A model generated the notes under the pieces. The model worked only from the letters and a program-made list of their open reading frames with translations. It did no database searches and was not told where the DNA came from. A stretch of 64,000 bases of DNA from Sphingobacterium sp. CZ-UAM (GTDB taxonomy: Bacteria > Bacteroidota > Bacteroidia > Sphingobacteriales > Sphingobacteriaceae): assembly GCF_002000245.1 (NCBI RefSeq), contig NZ_MTCM01000003.1, positions 62,001 to 126,000 of the forward strand, in the 5' to 3' direction. A program made the translations under genes and the position numbers. Below, piece after piece: positions 47,178 to 56,228 of the stretch (its first letter is position 1; each line of letters opens with the position of its first letter).

Positions 47178-48056
47178 ATGAATAGCATTGGTTTAAAAGA
47201 TTTTTGGAGACAAACGTATAAGACAGGTTCACCGATTCCGGTTGTGATCAGTATTCAGGTATGCTTATTTGTCCTCATTTATTTCTTGGACCTGCTCTTT
47301 GAGTTAAAATTCATCTCTCAAAGTTTCCTACAGCCTATTGTCAAGCATTTGAGCTTACCTAGTAATTTTTCGGCCTTCCTAGCGCAACCTTGGTCTGTGA
47401 TTTCGTCCAATTTTGTCTATGTCCAGCTGTTGAATTTAATTTTTGACAGCTTATGGTTGTATTGGGTTGGCCAAATCTTCTTTACCTTCTTAAATAAAAG
47501 ACAATTTTTCTTTGTCTACCTTAGCTCATGGCTCTTAGGCAGTATGCTTTATGTTGGTTTTGGCACCCTGATTCCGCCACCTACAGATCTGCACTTAATG
47601 GGTGGAGCCCACCCATTGGCCGCTGTACTTGCTGCCATTGTCGTTTTGGTCCCGAATTATGAGTTACGGCTTTTACTTTTTGGTACGGTTAAATTAAAGG
47701 TCGTAGCTATCGTGTATTTTGCGTTGGAATTCTTATTTTTCACGATTGGCAACCGACCTGCTGCAGTGTCTTACTTTGCTGTCGTTCTCTTTGGAATGGC
47801 TTTTACCTATGCCTTACGATCGGGGATAGACTGGTCTACAGTTTTTCAGAAGAAACAAAAAAAGCCTGCAAAAATGAAAGTTGTTGTAGGCAATCATATA
47901 CCGACAAATCGGAAACATCGTTATGACTTACCTAATCAGGATGAAATCGATGCCATCCTGGACAAGATTTCAGTATCTGGTTATGAAAGTCTGACACACC
48001 ATGAAAAAGAGACGCTCTTTAGGGCAAGCAATAGTGGCGACAAGGTTGATGGATAG
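47178..48056 (+). CDS. Rhomboid-like protein, probably proteolytically inactive
   Basis: 292 residues with a six-TM rhomboid layout. In place of GASGA it reads GGAHPLA (residues 142-148), so no serine is present at the expected site. The last TM reads AAVSYFAVVLFG without the catalytic AHxGG histidine. A soluble tail (about 220-292) ends with DEIDAILDKISVSGYESLT, the short helical region seen at the C-terminus of many Bacteroidota rhomboids (DUF6576-like). Possibly an adaptor or regulator of the active rhomboid encoded upstream. Its stop overlaps the next gene's start. Confidence 0.85.
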   Translation: MNSIGLKDFWRQTYKTGSPIPVVISIQVCLFVLIYFLDLLFELKFISQSFLQPIVKHLSLPSNFSAFLAQPWSVISSNFVYVQLLNLIFDSLWLYWVGQIFFTFLNKRQFFFVYLSSWLLGSMLYVGFGTLIPPPTDLHLMGGAHPLAAVLAAIVVLVPNYELRLLLFGTVKLKVVAIVYFALEFLFFTIGNRPAAVSYFAVVLFGMAFTYALRSGIDWSTVFQKKQKKPAKMKVVVGNHIPTNRKHRYDLPNQDEIDAILDKISVSGYESLTHHEKETLFRASNSGDKVDG

Positions 48057-49164
48057 AAGGACATTTTTAAGGAGAAAACTGGGATTTATAAGCAAAACCA
48101 TGTTCCTGGCAAACATGCTGGCGATCATCGCGTTGCTCATGAGTTATTCAGCGACCTTCATCAACCCGAAATCTTTTTGGCCTATTGCGTTTCTGGGCTT
48201 AGGCTATCTTCCCATTCTTTTGGTCAATATTGGTTTTATATGCTATTGGTTACTTCGTAAACGAAAGGTAGCGCTCTACTCCTTGATAGCTATTTTATTG
48301 GGCTGGCCCTTCCTAACCAAACACTGGAATATCCGAAAAGAAAACCCGCCTATTCCGCCTGAAACACGAACATTGCGTATCATGACCTTTAATGCACATC
48401 TGTTCAAAAAAGTCGATGATGAAAAAAAGAACTTTAAAGCGGACGTAGTGCGTATCATTGATAGCATCTCACCTGATGTCATCTGCTTTCAGGAGTATAT
48501 CAGTAAAATCAAAGGAAAACATGTTTTTTCAGAGGAGTTTAAAGACAAATTGGGCTACGATTACTTCTTCTTTGAGCCCAGTTCCAAAAATGACTATGAG
48601 GCTTACGGTATGGCTGTTTTATCCCGTTTCCCCATTTATGATTCGGGGACTATACGAGACAATGATTACGGCATCAACAGAATATGTTATGTCGATGTCA
48701 AAAAGCAGGATACCTTGGTTCGGATCTATAATATCCACCTACGATCGTTTGCGCTACAAAATGAAGACAAAGAGTTCATTCAGAATCTGTCCAATAAGAA
48801 TGAAGCTGACAACAGGGCAACCCGTCGGTTGAGCAGGAAATTAAAAAATGCCTTTGAGCTCCGTAGCGAACAGGCGCATTCGCTAAAAAAGCATATGAAT
48901 GAGTGCCAATATCCTTACATTGCTGTCGGCGATTTTAATGATACACCAATGAGTTACTCGGTGAATCTAATAGGTGATGGCATGTATAATGCCTTCAAAG
49001 AAAAGGGAAATGGATGGGGCGTTACCCATCACGCACTTTTGCCGATTTTTCAGATTGACTATATCTTTGCCAGTCCAAAATTTGAGGTTATGAATTATCA
49101 GGTTGTCAAACAGAAGCTCTCCGACCATTATCCGGTATGGTCAGATCTGCGGCTTAAACCTTAG
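48049..49164 (+). CDS. Membrane-anchored endonuclease/exonuclease/phosphatase (EEP) family protein
   Basis: 371 residues from an ATG at 48049 that overlaps the previous stop by 8 nt (ATGGATAG), which supports this start over one 48 bp upstream. Three TM segments (about 15-90) precede the EEP domain: Asn115 in IMTFNAHLF, Glu in VICFQEY, IYNIHLRS, GDFNDTP, and catalytic SDHYPVWSD at the C-terminus. The domain probably faces the periplasm and cleaves a phosphoester (nucleic acid or lipid head group). Substrate unknown. Its end overlaps the convergent S41 peptidase by 11 bp. Confidence 0.9.
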   Translation: MDRRTFLRRKLGFISKTMFLANMLAIIALLMSYSATFINPKSFWPIAFLGLGYLPILLVNIGFICYWLLRKRKVALYSLIAILLGWPFLTKHWNIRKENPPIPPETRTLRIMTFNAHLFKKVDDEKKNFKADVVRIIDSISPDVICFQEYISKIKGKHVFSEEFKDKLGYDYFFFEPSSKNDYEAYGMAVLSRFPIYDSGTIRDNDYGINRICYVDVKKQDTLVRIYNIHLRSFALQNEDKEFIQNLSNKNEADNRATRRLSRKLKNAFELRSEQAHSLKKHMNECQYPYIAVGDFNDTPMSYSVNLIGDGMYNAFKEKGNGWGVTHHALLPIFQIDYIFASPKFEVMNYQVVKQKLSDHYPVWSDLRLKP

Positions 49165-50764
49165 GCAGCTGATACCCTAAAGATTTGAGGCCTATTTCGA
49201 TAAATTTATCTCTTCTGTTTTTTATTTTATAATAGGCTTCACGGCCAAAATAATATCTTCCGACCAGCGCTTCGATATCCGACTGAATCAGATCATGTAG
49301 ATTTTTTGCCTCATTCGCAGTTACAGGAATCCGTTTTTGTGCATTCAGAAAAGAGATAAAAAGATCAAACTCTGCTGCGGGTAAATGGTATCCACTGATA
49401 AAGTTTTCAATGGAATATGCGGGGAGATGCTTGGTGAACCGATCATATACAAATTCTTCGATTGCATTTGAGTGGTAGATCTCCCGATATTTCGCACTTG
49501 TTTCGTTTGTATCAATTGGGATATTCACATCAGGCAAAATTCCGCCGCCACCAAAAACCAGTTTGCCTTTACTTGTCGTAAACATTTCCTTTTGACGAAA
49601 TTCGGTATCGAGTGTCCATAGGTCAAAACCGGTCATATATTTCGCAGCATCAAAGTTTGCCCGGCTATACTTGCGTTGAATACATCTGCCAAGGGGGGTA
49701 TAATAACGTGCTACGGTTAAATTCACCGCCGAACCGTCTGAGAAATCAAATTGTTCCTGAACCAAACCTTTTCCATAGGATCGTCTTCCCACGACAGTGG
49801 CCCGATCTAAGTCCTGTAAAGCGCCGCTCAAGATCTCACTTGCTGATGCTGTACTTTCGTTGATCAATACCACAACACGGCCATCACTAAAGTCACCGGG
49901 TTTTTCGGAATAATAATCCTGACGTAATTCATTGGCTCCCTCGGTGTACATCAACAGTCTCTTTTCTTTGAAAAACTGTCCGGCCAAATCAATGGCAGTA
50001 TGCACAAATCCACCACCATTATTCCGGAGGTCCAGGATAAGATCCTGGGCACCGCTTTTTCGCAAATCGATCAATGATTGTCTAAATTCATCCGCAGTCT
50101 TATGTCCAAAGCGTCGGATCTTGATATAAGCAGTTTTGGGTGCAATCATATAGGACGCATCCAGACTGCTTACATTTACCTGATCGCGGATAACTTTCAG
50201 TGGATTAACAAGTGTCTGTCCATTCCGTTGAATAGAAATAAGTACAGCTGTTCCCTTTTTTCCACGGATTAATTTTTCTATCTCTGCCTCAGGAACCTTT
50301 TTCCCTGCAAGATCTTTGTTGCCGATTTTTAGAATACGGTCACCGATTCGCATGCCGCTTTTCTCCGCTGGTCCAGCGGATACCATTCCTACCACAAGCA
50401 GCGTATCCTTCAAACGAAAATACTCTACCCCTATCCCATCAAAAGAACCTTCCAGGGTCTCCTGTTTAGCGAGCACCTGATTGGGGCGTAAAAATGTAGA
50501 GAAAGGATCGAGACGTGAAACTACGTGTTCAATGGCTTCATCCTGCACCGTGTCTACACTAATATTGTCAACATAATTTTCAGCGATCAGCTGGATGAGG
50601 TACTGCAATTTATCCGAATTACTATTGGAGCCCAAACTGGAAAAAGTTGTTTTTTGGTTGCTTCCTTGTTCTTCGGCATAATTCTGACCCAACAGCAAGC
50701 CAAGGAGCAATACCGCCGCATATGTAGCGGCTACAAAAATATTTCGTTTGATACTCTTTTGCAT
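49154..50764 (-). CDS. S41-family C-terminal processing peptidase
   Basis: 536 residues. An N-terminal signal anchor (about 8-27) is followed by a PDZ domain (about 105-195, SFDGIGVEYF to GDRILKIGNKDL). In the catalytic core, Ser307 in NESTASASEIL, Lys332 in SYGKGLVQ and Gln336 have the 25- and 4-residue spacing of CtpB/Prc. A C-terminal helical extension (about 430-536) has unknown role. A periplasmic protease that trims or degrades envelope proteins. Its own promoter lies upstream at 50826. Confidence 0.94.
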   Translation of the reverse strand: MQKSIKRNIFVAATYAAVLLLGLLLGQNYAEEQGSNQKTTFSSLGSNSNSDKLQYLIQLIAENYVDNISVDTVQDEAIEHVVSRLDPFSTFLRPNQVLAKQETLEGSFDGIGVEYFRLKDTLLVVGMVSAGPAEKSGMRIGDRILKIGNKDLAGKKVPEAEIEKLIRGKKGTAVLISIQRNGQTLVNPLKVIRDQVNVSSLDASYMIAPKTAYIKIRRFGHKTADEFRQSLIDLRKSGAQDLILDLRNNGGGFVHTAIDLAGQFFKEKRLLMYTEGANELRQDYYSEKPGDFSDGRVVVLINESTASASEILSGALQDLDRATVVGRRSYGKGLVQEQFDFSDGSAVNLTVARYYTPLGRCIQRKYSRANFDAAKYMTGFDLWTLDTEFRQKEMFTTSKGKLVFGGGGILPDVNIPIDTNETSAKYREIYHSNAIEEFVYDRFTKHLPAYSIENFISGYHLPAAEFDLFISFLNAQKRIPVTANEAKNLHDLIQSDIEALVGRYYFGREAYYKIKNRRDKFIEIGLKSLGYQLPKV

Positions 50765-50825
50765 TGGAAAAAACCAGTGTTTATAAAATGATAAACCGAG
50801 CCTGCGCGCTCCTCAATTTACCCTT

Positions 50826-50833
50826 CAAAAGTA
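50826..50833 (-). promoter_or_regulatory. TAnnTTTG promoter box for the S41 peptidase
   Basis: On the minus strand this reads TACTTTTG, an exact match, about 60 nt before the start codon at 50764. No -33 TTTG was seen at the usual distance. Confidence 0.45.
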
Positions 50834-51020
50834 ACAAGTTTATTCGGTTTAACTCATAGACAGCCGTATAATTTTACATTAAAAACAAAAAATTGTCGCT
50901 GGCTGTTTACCTGCTGAAACTCCTGTCATCGGATTTAATCAAAAATGGGAAATAGCAGCAACGAAACTTGGAAATAAGCACAAATTTATCTTAGTTTGAA
51001 CTTGGAAAGGAATTTAAAAT

Positions 51021-51590
51021 ATGCACGAAATCGAACCTTACTACAATTGGCGCGACTATTATATCGCTGCCGAAGACGAACAATCACCATTTTATGGTAC
51101 AGTCTACAGCGAATTCGATTTCGATAAACAGATCTATAACTTTCTGTTGCATCCGCAATGGGATGAATTTGGCTCGCTCACGCTATATTTAAAGGTATTA
51201 TTTGTCGATTATGAAAAACAATACTGTATTATCGAGTTGATCGGCGAATGGAATGATGCCATATACAACGATATTATGCTGTTGAAGAGAGAGCTTATCG
51301 ATGTTATGGTCAGTCAAGGTATAAAGTATTTTATCCTTATTGGAGAGAATGTATTGAATTTCCATACTTCAGATGATTCCTATTACGAGGAATGGTTCCA
51401 GGATATCGACGATGGCTGGATTGCGGGCGTGGGCTTCCGGGACCATGTCATTCAGGAGTTTCAACAACAGAATATTGATTATTACATCAATTTTGGCGGT
51501 GCACTCAATGAATTATCTTGGCGTGCATTAAAACCAAAGCAAGTATTTCATCATGTGAATGAATTCTTGGGTAAGCGCCTTGGTTTTTGA
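51021..51590 (+). CDS. Conserved hypothetical protein
   Basis: 189 residues, acidic and rich in aromatic residues (MHEIEPYYNWRDYYIAAEDE; SDDSYYEEWFQDIDDGWIAG). No signal peptide or TM segment. It has the look of a compact alpha/beta cytosolic protein (LIDVMVSQGIKYFILIGENV). The family is not recognised beyond resembling uncharacterised Bacteroidota proteins. A weak purine-rich site (ggaaagga) precedes the ATG. It is followed directly by dispersed repeat sequence. Confidence 0.8.
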   Translation: MHEIEPYYNWRDYYIAAEDEQSPFYGTVYSEFDFDKQIYNFLLHPQWDEFGSLTLYLKVLFVDYEKQYCIIELIGEWNDAIYNDIMLLKRELIDVMVSQGIKYFILIGENVLNFHTSDDSYYEEWFQDIDDGWIAGVGFRDHVIQEFQQQNIDYYINFGGALNELSWRALKPKQVFHHVNEFLGKRLGF

Positions 51591-51627
51591 GTAATGAGTA
51601 AAGAGTATTGAGTAATGGGTATATGGA

Positions 51628-51675
51628 TTTTGGTTATACAAGCCTATAGCTTACTGACTGTTTCCAGTTTTTGAT
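51628..51675 (+). repeat. Dispersed intergenic repeat, copy C1
   Basis: A 48-bp unit, about 75% identical to 51713-51759, centred on tacaagcctatagcttac. It follows the word string AGTAATGAGTA/AGTATTGAGTA (51591-51620) found at other copies. Between the hypothetical gene and fumC. Confidence 0.6.
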
Positions 51676-51712
51676 GATTAGCTTTTTTTATTTTCAGCTG
51701 TGAGAAGTAAAA

Positions 51713-51759
51713 CCTTGGTTATACAAGTCGATGGCTCACTAATTGTTTCAATTTTTGAT
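51713..51759 (+). repeat. Dispersed intergenic repeat, copy C2
   Basis: Second unit of the direct pair (ggttatacaagtcgatggct core), 85 bp downstream of copy C1. The dyad is degenerate here. The spacer contains no gene. Confidence 0.6.
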
Positions 51760-51798
51760 TTTTACCTTTTAATTTTTACTTTTTACTGTATTATCCGT

Positions 51799-51806
51799 TA
51801 ACTTTG
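51799..51806 (+). promoter_or_regulatory. fumC: TAnnTTTG promoter box for fumC
   Basis: An exact TAACTTTG, 67 nt before the fumC ATG at 51874. The -33 region is only T-rich. Confidence 0.5.
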
Positions 51807-51873
51807 TGGTCGATGTGTTCTGTGTTATGCACAGCTACTGATTAATTTTTACGTTTTATTTATACAAAACAAT

Positions 51874-53271
51874 ATGTCATTCAGAATTGAAAAAGATACG
51901 ATGGGTGAAGTTCAGGTACCTGCAGATAAATACTGGGGTGCACAAACTGAACGTTCACGCAACAACTTCAAAATCGGACCGGCAGCTTCTATGCCACATG
52001 AAATCATTGCAGGTTTTGCCTACCTAAAAAAAGCAGCAGCCTATGCAAACCACGAATTGGGTGTATTACCTGTCGAAAAACGTGATGCCATTGCAACTGT
52101 ATGTGATGAGATCCTAGCGGGTAAATTGGACGATCAATTCCCATTGGTGATCTGGCAAACTGGTTCGGGAACACAGTCGAATATGAATGTGAATGAAGTG
52201 GTGGCAAACCGTGCCCACGTATTGGCTGGACATACGATTGGCGAAGGCGAACCTGTATTAAAAGCAAACGATGATGTCAACAAATCACAGTCGTCAAATG
52301 ATACGTTCCCAACCGGAATGCATATTGCAGCCTATAAAGCGGTTGCCGAAGTAACTATCCCAGGTGTAGAGAAACTGCGTGATACATTGGCTAAAAAAGC
52401 GGAAGAATTCAAGAATGTTGTTAAAATCGGCCGCACACACTTGATGGATGCAACGCCGTTAACATTAGGTCAAGAAATTTCTGGCTATGTGGCACAATTA
52501 AACCATGGCCTAAAAGCATTAAGAAATACACTTTCACATCTATCTGAGGTTGCATTGGGTGGTACTGCAGTAGGAACTGGCTTAAATACACCTAAGGGTT
52601 ATGATGTCGTTGTTGCCAAATACATTGCTGAATTTACAGGTCTTCCATTTGTTACTGCGGAGAACAAATTCGAAGCTTTAGCAGCGCATGATGCTATCGT
52701 TGAAACACATGGTGCGTTGAAACAGTTGGCAGTTGCGTTGAATAAAATTGCGAATGACATCCGTATGTTGGCTTCGGGCCCACGCTCAGGTATTGGTGAA
52801 ATCCTTATTCCTGAAAACGAACCGGGATCATCTATTATGCCGGGCAAAGTGAATCCTACACAATGTGAAGCGTTAACGATGGTAGCAGCTCAGGTGATGG
52901 GTAACGATGTTGCGATCACAATCGGTGGTACACAAGGGCATTATGAGTTGAACGTCTTCAAACCATTGATGGCAGCGAACTTCTTGCAATCTGCACGTTT
53001 ACTGGGTGACGCCTGTGTTTCTTTTGAAGAACACTGTGCTGCAGGTATCGAGCCTAACTACAAACGCATCAAAGAATTGGTTGACAACTCGTTGATGTTG
53101 GTAACTGCATTAAACACGAAAATTGGGTATTATAAAGCTGCTGAAATTGCTCAAACGGCACATAAAAACGGTACGACACTTAAAGAAGAAGCCGTACGTC
53201 TGGGTTATGTGACGCCGGAAGATTTTGATGCCTGGGTAAAACCTGAAGAGATGGTTGGAAGTTTAAAATAA
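51874..53271 (+). CDS. fumC: Class II fumarate hydratase
   Basis: 465 residues. The superfamily signature [15 protein letters not shown] is complete. Substrate-site segments [36 protein letters not shown] and [18 protein letters not shown] match class II fumarases. It interconverts fumarate and L-malate in the TCA cycle, oxygen-tolerant and iron-free. A strong terminator lies 37 bp after the stop, inside the following lipoprotein reading frame. Confidence 0.97.
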   Translation: MSFRIEKDTMGEVQVPADKYWGAQTERSRNNFKIGPAASMPHEIIAGFAYLKKAAAYANHELGVLPVEKRDAIATVCDEILAGKLDDQFPLVIWQTGSGTQSNMNVNEVVANRAHVLAGHTIGEGEPVLKANDDVNKSQSSNDTFPTGMHIAAYKAVAEVTIPGVEKLRDTLAKKAEEFKNVVKIGRTHLMDATPLTLGQEISGYVAQLNHGLKALRNTLSHLSEVALGGTAVGTGLNTPKGYDVVVAKYIAEFTGLPFVTAENKFEALAAHDAIVETHGALKQLAVALNKIANDIRMLASGPRSGIGEILIPENEPGSSIMPGKVNPTQCEALTMVAAQVMGNDVAITIGGTQGHYELNVFKPLMAANFLQSARLLGDACVSFEEHCAAGIEPNYKRIKELVDNSLMLVTALNTKIGYYKAAEIAQTAHKNGTTLKEEAVRLGYVTPEDFDAWVKPEEMVGSLK

Positions 53272-53274
53272 GCT

Positions 53275-53805
53275 GTGGCAATAATTTCAATAAAAAATAT
53301 ATCATCGAAAACATACCTATGGGCTCTTGCCATAGGTATGTTTTTCTTTTTTACCGCCTGCAAATTTAATTCGGAGATGCAGGGTGAAGGCGCTCCGTTT
53401 TTACAGGGGGAGTGGGTACAGGACAGTATCCCGGGACAGCAGCAGATGATGCAATATACCTTGGCTGAATTTAAGTTTACCTGTGATTCGGTTTATGCGA
53501 CAATGCATGTGAACAACAAAGTACAGACTATCCCGGACAGTTGCTATAAAAACGGTTCCTGGACAGAGCATGCCAAAGGGATTTATGTGTTACGGGGAGA
53601 TTCTGTTATCGTAGACGGTATATATACCAAAGAAAATGGCAAACAGAAGATCTCAGGTTGTTACCTCTCGGGGCAATATATTCCACGTTTTAAAGTTGCT
53701 TATCATTCCGCGGACTCCGTTGTATTGGAGAGTCGATTAGATCAACGTCCTATTATCTTGAGAAAGATCAAAGATATCACCTGCGTGCCTAAGAAGAGAT
53801 ATTAG
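53275..53805 (+). CDS. Hypothetical lipoprotein with GTG start, overlapping the fumC terminator
   Basis: 176 residues from a GTG 3 bp after the fumC stop. This start gives a proper signal peptide (MAIISIKNISSKTYLWALAI) and lipobox ending TAC (Cys at about 29). The only nearby ATG (53338) would leave just seven residues before the Cys. The mature domain (FLQGEWVQDSIPGQQ, WTEHAKGIYVLRGDSVIVDG, ISGCYLSGQYIPRFKV) is a small beta-barrel of lipocalin-like character; no family is assigned. Codons 12-25 lie in a terminator hairpin, so expression may depend on read-through. Confidence 0.75.
   Translation: MAIISIKNISSKTYLWALAIGMFFFFTACKFNSEMQGEGAPFLQGEWVQDSIPGQQQMMQYTLAEFKFTCDSVYATMHVNNKVQTIPDSCYKNGSWTEHAKGIYVLRGDSVIVDGIYTKENGKQKISGCYLSGQYIPRFKVAYHSADSVVLESRLDQRPIILRKIKDITCVPKKRY
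53308..53350 (+). terminator. fumC: Intrinsic terminator of fumC embedded in the next gene
   Basis: A perfect 15-bp stem (53308-53322 pairing with 53330-53344) and a 7-nt loop (gctcttg), continuing into tttttctttttt. It has every feature of a rho-independent terminator but lies within the signal-peptide codons of the lipoprotein. Confidence 0.85.
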
Positions 53806-53889
53806 TATTGGGATGTTAGTATTTAGACTTTACCTGTTCAAGCCAGCGGCTTACGAACACTGTCCTTAATCCTTGCTCCTTAATCTTTG
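53803..53889 (+). repeat. Dispersed intergenic repeat, copy B
   Basis: Plus-strand homologue of 17121-17212. Core TGTTCAAGCC AGC GGCTTACGAA at 53835-53857, flanked by TAGTATTGGG, TAGACTTTA, TAATCCTTG and TCTTT in the same order. It begins at the lipoprotein stop codon. The remaining sequence up to the MFS gene has no further structure. Confidence 0.65.
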
Positions 53890-54006
53890 TTTTCTAAGCC
53901 TGGCATTTAGCGGGTCTACTTCTCCCCGCTCTAGATCGATTGGCTTGACTAAAGCAATTATTACAGCGATGTAAAAATCAACATGTAATAACCCAGTTTT
54001 TATTTT

Positions 54007-54014
54007 TACTTTTG
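54007..54014 (+). promoter_or_regulatory. TAnnTTTG promoter box for the MFS transporter
   Basis: An exact TACTTTTG, 23 nt before the ATG at 54038, in a T-rich context. No -33 TTTG was found at the usual distance. Confidence 0.45.
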
Positions 54015-54037
54015 ACTATCAACTTCCAACCATCCAT

Positions 54038-55192
54038 ATGAACAAAGGAATAATTGCCTTAGCTTTTGGGGGACTTGCCATCGGGATGACTGAATTTACG
54101 ATGATGGGTATTCTGCCTGATATCGCGAAGGATCTGCATATCGAAATCCCTACCGCGGCACATCTTATTGCGCTGTATGCACTCGGTGTAGTTGTGGGCG
54201 CTCCGACATTGGTCTTATTTACGGGCAAGTATCCTCCTAAAAAGGTTTTACTCTTTTTAATGTTGCTCTTTTTTATTTTCAACGGCTTGTTCAGTATTGC
54301 ACCAGGACAATTTCTGATCAGTATTTCACGTTTTATGGCCGGACTTCCACATGGCGCATTTTTTGGTGTAGGATCTGTCGTTGCAGCTAAACTTGCTCCC
54401 AAAGGAAAAGAAGCTCAGGCCATCTCGATCATGTTTACGGGCATGACCATTGCAAACCTCGCCGGAGTTCCGTTAGGAACCTATCTTGGCCATCATTATT
54501 CCTGGCGACTGACTTACGGCATCATCAGTATACTGGGACTAATTACCTTCGCCGCAATATATACTTGGATGCCAAAAATCGAGGCTTCGAAAGGAAATAA
54601 TATATTCAATCAGCTCAGCTTTTTCAACAAAAAGATTGCTTGGTTATTGATGGCGATTATCGCAATTGGTACAGGTGGATTGTTTGCCTGGATCAGCTAT
54701 ATTGCTCCATTGGCAACCAAGGTCTCCGGCGTTCCAGCTGACCGGGTGCCCCTGATTATGATTTTGATAGGTATTGGTATGTTTTTCGGAAATCTGATCG
54801 GTGGGAAATTGGCGGACACGATATCACCTACAAAAGCAGCGATCGCTAGTTTTTCAGCGATGGCACTCTGTTTGGTTATGGTCTATTTTGTTTCGCCTCT
54901 GGGTTGGACAGCTTATCCTCTAGCGTTCATTACCGGTTTAGTATCCTTCACTATCGGTTCGCCGACACAGTTGATGTTAATCCGCGCCTCGAAAGAGGCT
55001 GCAACTTTAGCTGCGGCGGGTGGGCAGGCTGCATTTAATCTCGGCAACACACTTGGCGCATTTTTGGGTGGAATTCCCATCACTTTGGGATTAGCATACA
55101 ATACCCCCTCTCTGGTAGGTGTGGGCATGGCAAGTATCGGCGCTTTGCTGACCTTGCTGTATCTCAAGGTTTACGACAATAAGAGTAGCTAA
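54038..55192 (+). CDS. MFS transporter (AraJ-like drug/sugar efflux branch)
   Basis: 384 residues with about twelve TM segments. TM1 contains FGGLAIGMTEFTMMGILPDI, the signature of the DHA1 AraJ/YdhP branch. The motif GPMSRFMAGLPHGAFFGVGS-like segment is seen as SRFMAGLPHGAFFGVGS, and TM11 has GQAAFNLGNTLGAFLGG. A proton-driven exporter of sugars or small drugs in the inner membrane; the substrate is not known. The acyltransferase gene starts 17 bp downstream, suggesting co-transcription. Confidence 0.92.
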   Translation: MNKGIIALAFGGLAIGMTEFTMMGILPDIAKDLHIEIPTAAHLIALYALGVVVGAPTLVLFTGKYPPKKVLLFLMLLFFIFNGLFSIAPGQFLISISRFMAGLPHGAFFGVGSVVAAKLAPKGKEAQAISIMFTGMTIANLAGVPLGTYLGHHYSWRLTYGIISILGLITFAAIYTWMPKIEASKGNNIFNQLSFFNKKIAWLLMAIIAIGTGGLFAWISYIAPLATKVSGVPADRVPLIMILIGIGMFFGNLIGGKLADTISPTKAAIASFSAMALCLVMVYFVSPLGWTAYPLAFITGLVSFTIGSPTQLMLIRASKEAATLAAAGGQAAFNLGNTLGAFLGGIPITLGLAYNTPSLVGVGMASIGALLTLLYLKVYDNKSS

Positions 55193-55209
55193 CATCTAAA
55201 AAAAATCAA

Positions 55210-56211
55210 ATGGCCCGAAGCAGTTATATCAGTGTATTGCGTATCATCGCAATTTTTTTGATTATCTTGATCCATTCTTCTTCAGGCTACTTAAATAGTA
55301 ACGACTTTGATTCTTTTGACTGGGATTACGCCAATTGGATCAACAGCTTTTCGCGCTTTGCCGTTCCGCTATTTGTGATCATTTCCGGTGCATTACTTTT
55401 ACAACGAGACGAAGATACAGGCACATTCTACAAAAAGCGCCTGTTTAAAATTATTCCGCCATTTGTCTTCTGGACCATTGTTTACCTGATCTATTATTTT
55501 ATCCGTTATATTGATTTTGAGTATGTTGGTTTTCCACAAGTTATTAACATTGTGTTAATTCGCTTAAAGTCAGGAAGCAACGCCCACCTATGGTACCTCT
55601 ACATGCTTATCGGGCTCTATCTAGCAATCCCTTTTTTGAGAAAAATGATCCGGAACTGTTCAAAAAGAGAGATTGAGATTTTCTTATGCCTGTGGTTTGC
55701 TTCACTGTTTTTCAGCAACAAATGGTTCAATGCCTATCTTCCGAATTTTGACCTAACCTTCTTTACAGGCTACATGGGTTATCTCGTCTTGGGTTACTAT
55801 CTCTACAGTCATCCAATCCCCCTGTTAAGATGGTATAGCCTCCCATTCTTTATAGGCTGTTGTCTGATTACGGGTTGGGGGACTTATTATCTTAGTGTGG
55901 AAAAAGGGGAATTTGACCCAACATTATATAATTATCTTTCACCTAATATTGCGTTAAGTGCAGGCTTACTATTTGTTTTTATCCAATGTCTAAAACTCCC
56001 AGAACGGTTGAATGCATTCTGGGAATTCATCGACATCCATAGCTTTGGCATCTATTTAAGCCATATCTTGTTTTTGAACTATATTCATCCACTGCTACCA
56101 TTAGCGACACTTTGGAAAATACCGGTCGCAGCGATTCTCACCTTGCTCGCCAGTGCTTTACTGACGTATTGCCTGCGCAAGATCCCACTGGGGAAATATG
56201 TGAGTGGTTAA
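55210..56211 (+). CDS. Acyltransferase 3 family membrane protein
   Basis: 333 residues with about ten TM segments. TM1 carries the family Arg-to-His arrangement (Arg11 in SVLRIIAIF, His22 in LIILIHSS), and the next conserved block is FSRFAVPLFVIISGALLL. SNAHLWYLYMLIGLYLAIPF corresponds to the HxWFL region. These enzymes O-acetylate or O-succinylate surface polysaccharides or lipids (WecH/OafA type). The acceptor is unknown. Convergent with the NlpE-like gene. Confidence 0.92.
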   Translation: MARSSYISVLRIIAIFLIILIHSSSGYLNSNDFDSFDWDYANWINSFSRFAVPLFVIISGALLLQRDEDTGTFYKKRLFKIIPPFVFWTIVYLIYYFIRYIDFEYVGFPQVINIVLIRLKSGSNAHLWYLYMLIGLYLAIPFLRKMIRNCSKREIEIFLCLWFASLFFSNKWFNAYLPNFDLTFFTGYMGYLVLGYYLYSHPIPLLRWYSLPFFIGCCLITGWGTYYLSVEKGEFDPTLYNYLSPNIALSAGLLFVFIQCLKLPERLNAFWEFIDIHSFGIYLSHILFLNYIHPLLPLATLWKIPVAAILTLLASALLTYCLRKIPLGKYVSG

Positions 56212-56228
56212 TTCGATTTGATCGGCTC

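Noticed and set aside
51628..51759. Possible CRISPR repeats
   Set aside because: Only two diverged units with an 85-bp period, no further repeats and no cas genes. They fit the dispersed intergenic repeat family better.
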